Positions 1 to 6,565 of a DNA stretch of 9,806 nucleotides are shown here, one piece after another. A program made the position numbers and the translations under genes. The stretch lies in the NCBI GenBank assembly GCA_046565865.1, contig JBKHXU010000180.1, forward strand, positions 1-9,806, read 5' to 3'. The first letter of the stretch is position 1. Each line of letters opens with the position of its first letter. Under the pieces are notes generated by a model that worked only from the letters and a program-made list of their open reading frames with translations, made no database searches and was not told the origin of the DNA. This DNA comes from JBKHXU01 sp046565865. GTDB lineage: Bacteria; Pseudomonadota; Gammaproteobacteria; Acidiferrobacterales; Sulfurifustaceae.

Positions 1-15
1 TGCGCGCCGCCGAAC

Positions 16-149
16 GGGCCGCCATGGATGGCGGCCCTGGAATTTTCCGCGGAGCCGGATGCGCAGCGGAAAATGGGTGAGGGCGACCGCGCATCAGCGT
101 TCAAGTGCCATGGCCCTCATCCCCAGCCCTTTTCCCGAAGGGAGAAGGG
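16..149. repeat. Cascade of four inverted repeats upstream of rlmE
   Basis: Four stem-loops follow one another with almost no gap. Stem 1 pairs 16-25 with 28-37 (10 bp, perfect, 2-nt centre). Stem 2 pairs 42-50 with 66-74 (9 bp, perfect). Stem 3 pairs 75-84 with 113-122 (10 bp with one G-T). Stem 4 pairs 127-136 with 140-149 (10 bp with one G-T, loop GAA). None is followed by a T-run on either strand, so they do not look like ordinary terminators. Stem 4, with its C-rich left arm and GGGAGAAGGG right arm, resembles the GC-rich intergenic palindromes scattered through many proteobacterial genomes. That family link is from general knowledge, and copy number in this genome is unknown. No gene is supported in 1-172. 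Confidence 0.7.
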
Positions 150-172
150 AGTAACAAAGCGCAAACCGACAA

Positions 173-796
173 ATGCCTCGCACCAAAAGCAGCCAGGCGT
201 GGCTGCAACGCCACTTCAAGGACCCCTACGTCAAGCAGGCGCAGCGCGACGGCGTGCGTTCGCGCGCGGTGTACAAGCTCACCGAGATCGACCAGCGCGA
301 CAAGCTGCTGAAACCCGGTATGGTGGTGGTCGATCTCGGGGCGGCGCCGGGCGGGTGGTCGGAATACGCGGTCCGGCGCATCAAGCCCGGTGGGCGTCTG
401 ATTGCGCTCGATATTTTGCCGATGGAGCCGATCGCCGACGTCGAACTAATCCACGGCGATTTCACGGAGCAGCCGGTGCTAGACTCTCTATTGGAGCGGT
501 TGGGCGGCGCGCGCGTCGATCTTGTAATGTCCGACATGGCCCCCAATATAAGTGGCATCGTCTCCGCCGATCAGGCGCGCAGCATTTATCTCGCGGAACT
601 CGCCCTGGAGTTTGCGGCCAAAACCTTACGCTCTGGCGGGACGTTGCTGGTGAAGGTGTTTCAGGGCGAGGGCTTCACATCGCTGCATCAAGCCTTGCAT
701 AAGTCGTTCACCAAAGTCGCGACGCGTAAACCAAAGGCGTCGCGCACCGAGAGTCGGGAGATGTATCTGTTGGCCAAGGGATTCAAGGCGGATTGA
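173..796 (+). CDS. rlmE: Ribosomal RNA large subunit methyltransferase E (RrmJ/FtsJ family)
   Basis: This is an S-adenosylmethionine-dependent 2'-O-methyltransferase that, in E. coli, methylates U2552 in the A-loop of 23S rRNA on the 50S particle. The protein has 207 residues, the usual length. The SAM-binding motif VDLGAAPGGWS lies at about 53-63. The K-D-K-E catalytic tetrad is complete: K35 (in RAVYKL), D121 (in MSDMAPN), K161 (in LLVKVFQGEGF) and E196 (in SREMYLLA), each three positions before its E. coli counterpart. The ATG at 173 is the only start that gives the normal N-terminus. No good Shine-Dalgarno sequence precedes it; the nearest GGAG, in the hairpin at 140-150, is over 20 nt away. 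Pairing of rlmE with ftsH downstream is conserved in many proteobacteria, where the pair is often heat-induced, but I see no clear heat-shock promoter here. Confidence 0.97.
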   Translation: MPRTKSSQAWLQRHFKDPYVKQAQRDGVRSRAVYKLTEIDQRDKLLKPGMVVVDLGAAPGGWSEYAVRRIKPGGRLIALDILPMEPIADVELIHGDFTEQPVLDSLLERLGGARVDLVMSDMAPNISGIVSADQARSIYLAELALEFAAKTLRSGGTLLVKVFQGEGFTSLHQALHKSFTKVATRKPKASRTESREMYLLAKGFKAD

Positions 797-916
797 CGCA
801 TCGTGCAAGGCCGGCGACCAACGGCCGATACCGGTGTATCGAGGGCAGAAGCGCGGGTTGTACCGCCCCGTCGCACGTAGCAGAATGCCTTAACGCGGTA
901 AATCGTACGCGCTTTC

Positions 917-932
917 AGAGGGTAGATCGTTG
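917..932 (+). promoter_or_regulatory. Ribosome binding site and TTG start of ftsH
   Basis: AGAGGG at 917-922 sits 7 nt before a TTG at 930-932. Reading from this TTG gives the conserved FtsH N-terminus (MNNLTKNLLLWLVIAIVLMS), with the first membrane segment intact. The next in-frame ATG is inside that segment, at codon 19, and would destroy it. The site therefore decides in favour of a rare TTG start, which often means lower translation initiation. Confidence 0.8.
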
Positions 933-2840
933 AACAACCTCACCAAGAATCTCTTGCTCTGGCTCGTCATCGCCATCGTGCTGATGTCGGTCTTCAACAA
1001 CTTCGGCAATCGCCAGTCGCAGGTGCGTCCGCTGGAGTACTCCACTTTCATCCAGAAAGTGAAGCAGGGCGAGGTCGAGCGCGTCACCATCCAGGGGCGC
1101 GAAGTGATCGGCCGCTTCAAGAATCAAGAGCAGTTCACGACCTATTCGCCGGGCGATCCGGGGTTGGTGAGCGATCTGCTCGAGCACGGCGTGGCGTTCG
1201 ATGCCAAGCCGCAGGAAGAGCAGTCGCTGCTGCTCACCATCTTTATTAACTGGTTCCCGCTGCTGTTGCTGGTTGGCGTGTGGATTTTCTTCATGCGCCA
1301 GATGCAGGGCGGCGTCGGTGGTCGCGGCGCCATGAGCTTCGGTAAGAGCAAGGCGCGCATGCTGACCGAGGAGCAGAACAAGACCACGTTCGAGGACGTC
1401 GCCGGCGTCGAAGAGGCGAAGGAAGAAGTGCAGGAGCTGGTCGAGTTCTTGAAAGACCCGTCCAAGTTCCAAAAGCTTGGCGGCCGCATCCCGAAGGGCG
1501 TGCTCATGACCGGCAACCCCGGCACGGGCAAGACGCTGCTGGCCAAGGCCATCGCCGGCGAGGCCAAGGTGCCGTTCTTTTCCATTTCCGGTTCCGACTT
1601 CGTCGAGATGTTCGTCGGCGTTGGCGCCTCGCGCGTGCGCGACATGTTCGATCAGGCGAAGAAGCACGCGCCGTGCATCATCTTCATCGATGAGATTGAC
1701 GCGGTCGGTCGTCAACGCGGCGCCGGTTTGGGCGGCGGTCACGACGAACGCGAGCAGACGCTGAACCAATTGCTGGTCGAGATGGACGGTTTCGAAGGCA
1801 CCGAAGGCGTGATCGTTATCGCCGCCACCAACCGTCCGGACGTGCTCGACCCCGCATTGCTGCGTCCGGGTCGTTTCGACCGGCAGGTGTACGTGCCGCT
1901 GCCCGATATCCGCGGGCGCGAGCAGATTCTGAAAGTGCACATGCGCAAAGTGCCGGTGGCCGAGGACGTGAACACCAACGTGCTCGCGCGCGGCACGCCG
2001 GGCTTCTCCGGCGCCGACCTGGCCAACCTCGTGAACGAAGCGGCGTTGTTCGCCGCGCGCGCGAGCAAGCGCCTGGTCGACATGGAGGACTTCGAGAAGG
2101 CGAAGGACAAGATCATTATGGGTGCCGAGCGGCGCTCGATCGTGATGCCCGAGAAGGAACGGCTGAACACGGCGTATCACGAGTCGGGTCACGCGGTGGT
2201 GGCGAAGAGCCTGCCGAACACCGATCCGGTGCACAAGGTCACCATTATCCCGCGCGGTCGCGCGCTCGGCGTCACCATGCAGCTGCCGACCGAGGATCGA
2301 TTCAGTCACGACCGCGAGTCGTTGCTCTCCACCATCGCCGTGCTGATGGGCGGGCGCATCGCCGAAGAGGTGTTCATGAAGCAGATGACCACCGGCGCGG
2401 CCAACGACTTCGAGCGCGCCACTGAGCTCGCGCGCAACATGGTCATGCGCTGGGGCATGTCGGACGCGCTCGGTACGCGTGTGTACGGCGAGAACCAGAG
2501 CGAGGTGTTCCTCGGGCGCGATGTCATGACGCACAAGAACATGTCCGACTCCGTCGCCGAACAAGTCGATCGCGAGATCCGACGCATCGTGGACGAGCAG
2601 TATGCGCGCGCGCGGGCGATCATCGAGGAGAACCGGGACAAGATCGAAAAGATGGCGCACGCCTTGCTCGAGTGGGAGACGCTCAACGCCGAGCAGATCG
2701 ACGACATCATGGCGGGGCGCGACCCGCGGCCGCCGGAAGGCACGAGCGATTCGCCGTCCGGCGACAGCGACAAAAAGCGGCCGAAGCCGAAGCCGCGCGC
2801 CAAACCGCGCTTCGATACGCCGGGCGCCAGCGCCAGCTGA
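930..2840 (+). CDS. ftsH: ATP-dependent zinc metalloprotease FtsH
   Basis: FtsH is a hexameric inner-membrane AAA+ protease that degrades unassembled membrane proteins and short-lived regulators (in E. coli, sigma-32 and LpxC). This copy has 636 residues, close to the usual 610-650. In order it shows TM1 (about 7-22), a periplasmic domain, TM2 (about 103-123), and Walker A GNPGTGKT (195-202). Then follow the pore motif FVG (228-230), Walker B IIFIDEID (250-257), a second region of homology with arginine fingers R312 and R315, and the zinc motif HESGH (417-421) with the likely third ligand D493. The last 35 or so residues are a charged, proline- and lysine-rich tail. Two deviations stand out: Walker A has N196 where most FtsH have proline, and HESGH replaces HEAGH, which I recall as usual in Betaproteobacteria. 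It lies 133 nt after rlmE; that gap has two small hairpins (809-826 and 827-840) but no convincing promoter. Confidence 0.98.
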   Translation: MNNLTKNLLLWLVIAIVLMSVFNNFGNRQSQVRPLEYSTFIQKVKQGEVERVTIQGREVIGRFKNQEQFTTYSPGDPGLVSDLLEHGVAFDAKPQEEQSLLLTIFINWFPLLLLVGVWIFFMRQMQGGVGGRGAMSFGKSKARMLTEEQNKTTFEDVAGVEEAKEEVQELVEFLKDPSKFQKLGGRIPKGVLMTGNPGTGKTLLAKAIAGEAKVPFFSISGSDFVEMFVGVGASRVRDMFDQAKKHAPCIIFIDEIDAVGRQRGAGLGGGHDEREQTLNQLLVEMDGFEGTEGVIVIAATNRPDVLDPALLRPGRFDRQVYVPLPDIRGREQILKVHMRKVPVAEDVNTNVLARGTPGFSGADLANLVNEAALFAARASKRLVDMEDFEKAKDKIIMGAERRSIVMPEKERLNTAYHESGHAVVAKSLPNTDPVHKVTIIPRGRALGVTMQLPTEDRFSHDRESLLSTIAVLMGGRIAEEVFMKQMTTGAANDFERATELARNMVMRWGMSDALGTRVYGENQSEVFLGRDVMTHKNMSDSVAEQVDREIRRIVDEQYARARAIIEENRDKIEKMAHALLEWETLNAEQIDDIMAGRDPRPPEGTSDSPSGDSDKKRPKPKPRAKPRFDTPGASAS

Positions 2841-2883
2841 CGGCGAAGCGGTCGAGGTGGCAGTTCGCTTCCTCGCTGCTAAT

Positions 2884-2935
2884 ACCCCCTCCCGTTCCCT
2901 CCCCCGCCAAGCGGGGGAGGGCTAGGTTGGTGGGG
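2884..2935. repeat. GC-rich intergenic palindrome between ftsH and folP
   Basis: A perfect 11-bp stem pairs 2897-2907 with 2911-2921 around a CAA loop. C-rich and G-rich flanks outside it (2884-2890 and about 2930-2935) extend the symmetry imperfectly. No T-run follows, so rho-independent termination is unlikely, but so stable a hairpin could slow polymerase or protect the ftsH mRNA end. It has the same design as the stem at 127-149 (C-rich left arm, 3-nt loop, G/A-rich right arm) and resembles dispersed palindromic repeats of proteobacterial chromosomes. Both lie between housekeeping genes of the same strand. Confidence 0.7.
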
Positions 2936-2961
2936 CGCGACGGAGCAGATCGCATATCCCC

Positions 2962-3807
2962 ATGTCTTTCCTGTATTGCGGCCGACGCACCCTGGACCTG
3001 TCGCGCCCGCTCGTGATGGGCATCCTCAACTGCACCCCCGACTCCTTCTCGGACGGGGGTGTTTTTTTGGCGCGCGACGCGGCGCTCGCGCATGCGCGCG
3101 CGATGGTCGAGCAGGGCGCCGACATCATCGACGTCGGCGGCGAATCGACGCGCCCGGGCGCGCAACCGGTGTCGACCGCCGAGGAAATCGAGCGCGTGGT
3201 GCCGGTGATCGAGCGTCTGGCGCGCGAGATCGATGTCCCGATGTCAATCGATACCTCCAAGCCCGAGGTCATGCGCGCGGCATGCGCCGCGGGTGCGTCA
3301 TTCATCAACGACGTGCAGGCGCTGCGTGCGCCGGGTGCGCTCGCTGCCGCGGCAGACCTAAACGTGCCGGTTTGCCTCATGCACATGCAGGGCGAGCCGC
3401 GCACCATGCAACAGCATCCGCGCTATGCCAATGTTGTGGTCGAGGTGTGCGCCTTTCTGCGGGAACGCGCTGAGGCGGCGCTGGCTGCCGGCATTCCGCG
3501 CGAGCGGATCGTGCTCGATCCGGGTTTCGGCTTCGGCAAGGCCGTGGAGCACAATCTGCAGCTCCTGCGCGGTCTGCGTGCTGTCGTGGATCTCGGGTAT
3601 CCAGTCTTGGTCGGGCTGTCGCGCAAATCCATGATCGGGCACCTGCTCGGGTTGCCGGTCGAGCGGCGGCTGCATGCGAGCGTGGCGCTGGCGCTGCTCG
3701 CCGTGCAAAATGGCGCTACTATTGTCCGTGTACATGACGTGGGTCCGACGGTCGAGGCGCTGCGCATGTACCGCATCGTTAGCGAACGCGGGGAGGGCAA
3801 ACAATGA
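2962..3807 (+). CDS. folP: Dihydropteroate synthase
   Basis: The enzyme condenses 6-hydroxymethyl-7,8-dihydropterin diphosphate with p-aminobenzoate to give 7,8-dihydropteroate in cytoplasmic folate synthesis; it is the sulfonamide target. The protein has 281 residues (E. coli 282) and all TIM-barrel signatures: NCTPDSFSDGG (23-33), ESTRPGA (61-67), SIDTSKPEV (95-103), FINDVQALR (114-122), CLMHMQG (138-144), LDPGFGFGK (185-193), SRKSMIG (220-226) and RVHDV (256-260). Catalytic-loop N23, D97, N116, D186, K222 and R256/H258 are present. The phenylalanine and proline where sulfonamide-resistance changes often occur (F29, P65) look wild type. The first signature has Cys24 where Val is more common. 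The ATG at 2962 fits the family N-terminus but has only a distant GGAG (2942-2945). The stop overlaps the glmM start by four bases, so the two are probably translationally coupled. Confidence 0.97.
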   Translation: MSFLYCGRRTLDLSRPLVMGILNCTPDSFSDGGVFLARDAALAHARAMVEQGADIIDVGGESTRPGAQPVSTAEEIERVVPVIERLAREIDVPMSIDTSKPEVMRAACAAGASFINDVQALRAPGALAAAADLNVPVCLMHMQGEPRTMQQHPRYANVVVEVCAFLRERAEAALAAGIPRERIVLDPGFGFGKAVEHNLQLLRGLRAVVDLGYPVLVGLSRKSMIGHLLGLPVERRLHASVALALLAVQNGATIVRVHDVGPTVEALRMYRIVSERGEGKQ

Positions 3808-5159
3808 CAAAGCGAAATTACTTCGGCACCGACGGCGTCCGCGGTCGCATGGGCGAGGAGCCGATTACCCCCGAGACCGTGCTCAAGCTCGGCTGGGCCG
3901 CCGGACGTGTGCTCGGGCGCGGCGCGCACGATAACGCCAAAATCCTTATCGGCAAGGACACGCGCGTCTCGGGCTATCTGCTCGAATCCGCGCTCGAGGC
4001 TGGGCTGTCCGCCGCCGGCGTCGATATCCGCTTGCTCGGCCCGATGCCGACGCCGGGCATCGCCTATCTCACTCGCACGTCACGCGCGCGCGCCGGGATC
4101 GTGATCTCGGCGTCGCACAATCCGTACGACGATAACGGCATCAAGTTTTTCGGCCCGGACGGCATGAAGTTGCCGGACGCAGTCGAGGCCGAGATCGAAC
4201 GTGCGATGGAGGAGCCGCTCACCACCGTCGACTCGGCCAAGCTCGGTAAGGCCAAACGCTACGACGACGCTGGTGGGCGCTATGTCGAATTCTGCAAAAG
4301 CACGTTTCCGCATCGGCTGAGCCTCGAAGGCCTCAAGATCGTCGTCGACTGCGCCAACGGCGCGGCGTATCACGTCGCACCGCTCGTGTTCAGCGAACTC
4401 GGCGCTGATGTGATCCCGGTTGCGAATGAGCCGGACGGTTTCAACATCAACAAAGAGTGCGGCTCGACCTATCCGATTTTCCTGAAGAAGACGGCGCTGG
4501 CCAAGAATGCCGACATCGGCATTGCGCTGGATGGCGACGGTGACCGCGTCATCATGATGGATCGCGACGGTGATATCCTCGATGGCGACCAGCTGCTGTA
4601 CATCATCGCCATGGATCGCCATGCCAATGGCCGCTTGCGCGGCGGTGTCGCCGGCACCTTGATGACGAACCTCGGACTGGAGCAGGCATTGGCGCGTTGC
4701 AATATTCCGTTCGCGCGCGCCGCGGTCGGCGATCGCTACGTGCTGTCGATGCTGCACGAAAGAAAGTGGGAGCTCGGCGGCGAGACTTCAGGGCACATCA
4801 TCTGCCTCGATCGCGGCACCACCGGCGACGGCATCATTGCCGCGCTGCAAGTATTGGCGGCGATGATCCAATCCGGCAAGTCGTTGGCCGAGCTGAAGGC
4901 CGGGATGCCGGTGTTGCCGCAAGTGATGGTCAACGTGCGCACCAGCCGCCGCTTTGACGTCAACGCCTCGACCGTGGTGGCCGCGGCGGTGCGGGATGCG
5001 GAGGCGACGCTGGCCGGACAAGGCCGGGTGGTGTTACGCGCTTCCGGCACCGAACCCGTGATTCGCGTGATGGTGGAAGGCGCGGACGCGGGGCAGGTCG
5101 AGCGCATTACCAACGAGCTCGCCGAGGTCGTGCGCCGCGCCGCCGATCAGGCGGCGTAG
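3804..5159 (+). CDS. glmM: Phosphoglucosamine mutase
   Basis: GlmM converts glucosamine-6-phosphate to glucosamine-1-phosphate, the step before GlmU in making UDP-GlcNAc for peptidoglycan and lipopolysaccharide. It belongs to the alpha-D-phosphohexomutase family. The protein has 451 residues (E. coli 445). It starts with the family hallmark YFGTDGVRG (6-14). The active-site loop ISASHNPYDDNG (101-112) carries the phosphorylated serine S104. The Mg-binding loop DGDGDR (243-248) has D243, D245 and D247. The sugar-binding loop GGETSGH (325-331) and the phosphate-binding loop RASGTEPVIRVMVE (412-425) are intact. The ATGA overlap with folP supports this start, and the folP-glmM pair also occurs in E. 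coli. The C-terminus ends with an alanine-rich helix. Confidence 0.98.
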   Translation: MTKRNYFGTDGVRGRMGEEPITPETVLKLGWAAGRVLGRGAHDNAKILIGKDTRVSGYLLESALEAGLSAAGVDIRLLGPMPTPGIAYLTRTSRARAGIVISASHNPYDDNGIKFFGPDGMKLPDAVEAEIERAMEEPLTTVDSAKLGKAKRYDDAGGRYVEFCKSTFPHRLSLEGLKIVVDCANGAAYHVAPLVFSELGADVIPVANEPDGFNINKECGSTYPIFLKKTALAKNADIGIALDGDGDRVIMMDRDGDILDGDQLLYIIAMDRHANGRLRGGVAGTLMTNLGLEQALARCNIPFARAAVGDRYVLSMLHERKWELGGETSGHIICLDRGTTGDGIIAALQVLAAMIQSGKSLAELKAGMPVLPQVMVNVRTSRRFDVNASTVVAAAVRDAEATLAGQGRVVLRASGTEPVIRVMVEGADAGQVERITNELAEVVRRAADQAA

Positions 5160-5197
5160 CGTCCCAGACAACGCCGTCGCGTACGGCGGCGCGCAAA

Positions 5198-5226
5198 TTG
5201 CTTTCTCCGTCCCCGGTCGGTAACAT
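5198..5226 (+). promoter_or_regulatory. Candidate sigma-70-type promoter for tpiA-secG
   Basis: TTGCTT (5198-5203) and TAACAT (5221-5226) are separated by exactly 17 nt. They match the -35 and -10 consensus at 3/6 and 4/6 positions, and the tpiA ATG lies 30 nt after the -10 box. The 97-nt gap after glmM leaves room for a promoter. A small 6-bp hairpin (5172-5188) lies just upstream. The match is weak and could be chance; glmM read-through is the alternative. Confidence 0.3.
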
Positions 5227-5256
5227 CCGCGCGCGTTTTTCCTCCGGAATCGATGC

Positions 5257-6015
5257 ATGACTCGCCGCAAACTGGTAGCAGGCAACTGGAAAATGAACGG
5301 CAGCCGCGCGGACGCGACGGCGCTGGTCAACGGCATATTGGCGGGCGTGGCCCGGCTCGGCAACGTCGAAGTGGTGCTGTGCCCGCCGTTCGTGTTGATT
5401 CCGCTGGTGGCCGAGGCGGTACGCGCGAGCGGGCGCATCGGTTGGGGCGGGCAGAATCTGGATACGCATGCGTCCGGCGCCTACACCGGCGAAATCTCCG
5501 GACCCATGCTGCGGGACTTCGGCTGCAGCTACGTTATCGTGGGCCATTCGGAGCGGCGCGCGTATTATGGCGAGTCCGATGCGGTCGTCGCCGACAAGTT
5601 CGGCGCGGCACAAGCGGCGGGACTGATTCCGATCCTGTGCGTCGGCGAGACCTTGGCCGAGCGCGAGGCGGAGGAGACCGAGGCCGTGGTCGATCGGCAG
5701 TTGTCGGCGGTGATCGCGAAGCACGGCGTCGCTGCGCTGGCCAAGTCGGTCATCGCCTACGAACCGGTGTGGGCCATCGGCACCGGTCGCACGGCGACCG
5801 GGCAACAGGCGCAGGAAGTGCACGCGTTCATCCGCGCCAAGATTGCCGGTCAGAGTAAGGCGGTTGCCGACGGCGTGCGTATTCTCTACGGCGGCAGCGT
5901 CAAGGGCGATAACGCTAAGGAACTGTTCGCCCAATCGGACATCGACGGCGGGTTGATCGGCGGTGCCTCGCTCAAGGCCGACGACTTCCTCGCGATTTGT
6001 CGGGCCGCTAATTAA
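5257..6015 (+). CDS. tpiA: Triosephosphate isomerase
   Basis: The enzyme interconverts dihydroxyacetone phosphate and glyceraldehyde-3-phosphate in glycolysis and gluconeogenesis; it is a cytoplasmic dimer. The protein has 252 residues, the normal length. The (beta/alpha)8 barrel motifs are complete: GNWKMNG (9-15) with N10 and K12, electrophile H97 in VGHSERR, and the catalytic base E169 in AYEPVWAIGTG. The mobile loop 6 lies at about 170-180 and the phosphate-binding YGGSV at 211-215. The ATG at 5257 follows a weak CGGAA (5245-5249). Another ATG four bases upstream (5253) is in a different frame. secG begins only 12 nt after the stop, so tpiA and secG very likely share a transcript. In E. 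coli secG directly follows glmM, so tpiA is an added member here. Confidence 0.98.
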   Translation: MTRRKLVAGNWKMNGSRADATALVNGILAGVARLGNVEVVLCPPFVLIPLVAEAVRASGRIGWGGQNLDTHASGAYTGEISGPMLRDFGCSYVIVGHSERRAYYGESDAVVADKFGAAQAAGLIPILCVGETLAEREAEETEAVVDRQLSAVIAKHGVAALAKSVIAYEPVWAIGTGRTATGQQAQEVHAFIRAKIAGQSKAVADGVRILYGGSVKGDNAKELFAQSDIDGGLIGGASLKADDFLAICRAAN

Positions 6016-6027
6016 TCGGGAGTCGGT

Positions 6028-6369
6028 ATGCGTGAACTGATCATCGTAGTAGACGTGCTCGCCGCGATTGGACTGATCGCGCTGGTGTTGCTGCAACAGG
6101 GCAAGGGCGCGGACATGGGCGCCGCGTTCGGTAGCGGTGCGTCGCAGACATTGTTCGGCAGCCGCGGCACGGCGAATTTTTTGACGCGCACCACGGCGGC
6201 GCTCGCGACCATATTCTTCATCGCCAACATGGCGCTCGCGTATTTCGCGACGCCGACGTCGCAGCCGCAGAGCGTGACGCAAGAAGCACCTGCGCCCGCG
6301 CCGGTCGATTCGGCGCCGTCGGCGCCAACGCCGCCGCCAGCGCCGGGCGTGCCCGAGGTCCCGAAGTAA
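6028..6369 (+). CDS. secG: Protein translocase subunit SecG
   Basis: SecG is the small accessory subunit of the SecYEG inner-membrane channel and aids SecA-driven protein export. The 113-residue protein has two predicted membrane segments (about 4-22 and 55-74). Between them is the conserved cytoplasmic stretch QQGKGADMGAAFGSGASQ (23-40), followed by LFGSRG (42-47) and NFLTRTT (50-56), which identify the family. After TM2 comes a tail of about 38 residues rich in proline, alanine and serine, typical of proteobacterial SecG and low in complexity. A clear Shine-Dalgarno GGGAG (6018-6022) sits 5 nt before the ATG. The gene lies between tpiA and tRNA-Leu(GAG); secG followed by this tRNA is also the E. 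coli arrangement. Confidence 0.96.
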   Translation: MRELIIVVDVLAAIGLIALVLLQQGKGADMGAAFGSGASQTLFGSRGTANFLTRTTAALATIFFIANMALAYFATPTSQPQSVTQEAPAPAPVDSAPSAPTPPPAPGVPEVPK

Positions 6370-6370
6370 G

Positions 6371-6398
6371 CGCGGCGGACGCCGCGGCAGTTCCTGCC
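6371..6398 (+). other. Tandem hairpins between secG and tRNA-Leu
   Basis: Hairpin A pairs 6371-6376 with 6381-6386 (loop GGAC). Hairpin B pairs 6386-6390 with 6394-6398 (loop TTC). They abut at 6386, so both cannot be fully formed at that base. The tRNA begins at 6403, four bases after hairpin B. There is no T-run, so these are not a rho-independent terminator. A role in processing the secG-tRNA precursor is inference only. Confidence 0.5.
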
Positions 6399-6402
6399 TT
6401 CA

Positions 6403-6487
6403 GCCGAAGTGGTGAAATTGGTAGACACGCTATCTTGAGGGGGTAGTGGCGCAAGCCGTGTGGGTTCGAGTCCCACCTTCGGCACCA
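6403..6487 (+). tRNA. tRNA-Leu (anticodon GAG)
   Basis: An 85-nt class II tRNA with a full cloverleaf. The acceptor stem pairs 6403-6409 with 6477-6483 (7 bp). The D-arm GTG/CAC is present. The anticodon stem pairs 6430-6434 with 6442-6446 (one G-T), and anticodon GAG is at 6437-6439. The long variable arm (about 6447-6459, GGC/GCC stem with GCAA loop) is characteristic of leucine. The T stem pairs 6460-6464 with 6472-6476, and its loop is TTCGAGT. The discriminator base A is 6484 and CCA (6485-6487) is encoded. It reads CUC and, by wobble, CUU codons. The position after secG matches E. coli leuU. Confidence 0.97.
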
Positions 6488-6565
6488 TTCGCAGTACACG
6501 TCAGCAGTTCGCTTCGTCGCCGCACGCGGCATCCGTCGCCGCGCATGCGCTCTCGGAATAGGCGA

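Noticed and set aside
68..105. A minus-strand heat-shock-like promoter (CTTGAAC at 99-105, CCCATTTT near 70-77).
   Set aside because: The spacing is about 21 nt, too long for sigma-32, and there is no gene on that strand in the window.
1..702. An open frame running through the upstream hairpins and across rlmE in another frame.
   Set aside because: It overlaps the clearly real rlmE, and its translation over the repeat gives a PHPQPFSRREKG-type string, typical of spurious ORFs over GC-rich palindromes.
858..886. A possible ftsH promoter, TTGTAC and CAGAAT with a 17-nt spacer.
   Set aside because: Only 3/6 and 4/6 matches; too weak to annotate, and read-through from rlmE is as likely.
915..2660. 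A very long open frame antisense to ftsH (and similar long ones antisense to nuoA-nuoD).
   Set aside because: These are rich in His, Arg and Ala, show no recognisable domain, and are expected by-products of GC-rich codon use in the real gene.
5189..5240. A possible terminator before tpiA: GCGCGC arms followed by TTTTT at 5236-5240.
   Set aside because: The arms are only about 6 bp with a loop of about 35 nt, and GCGCGC is self-complementary and common here.
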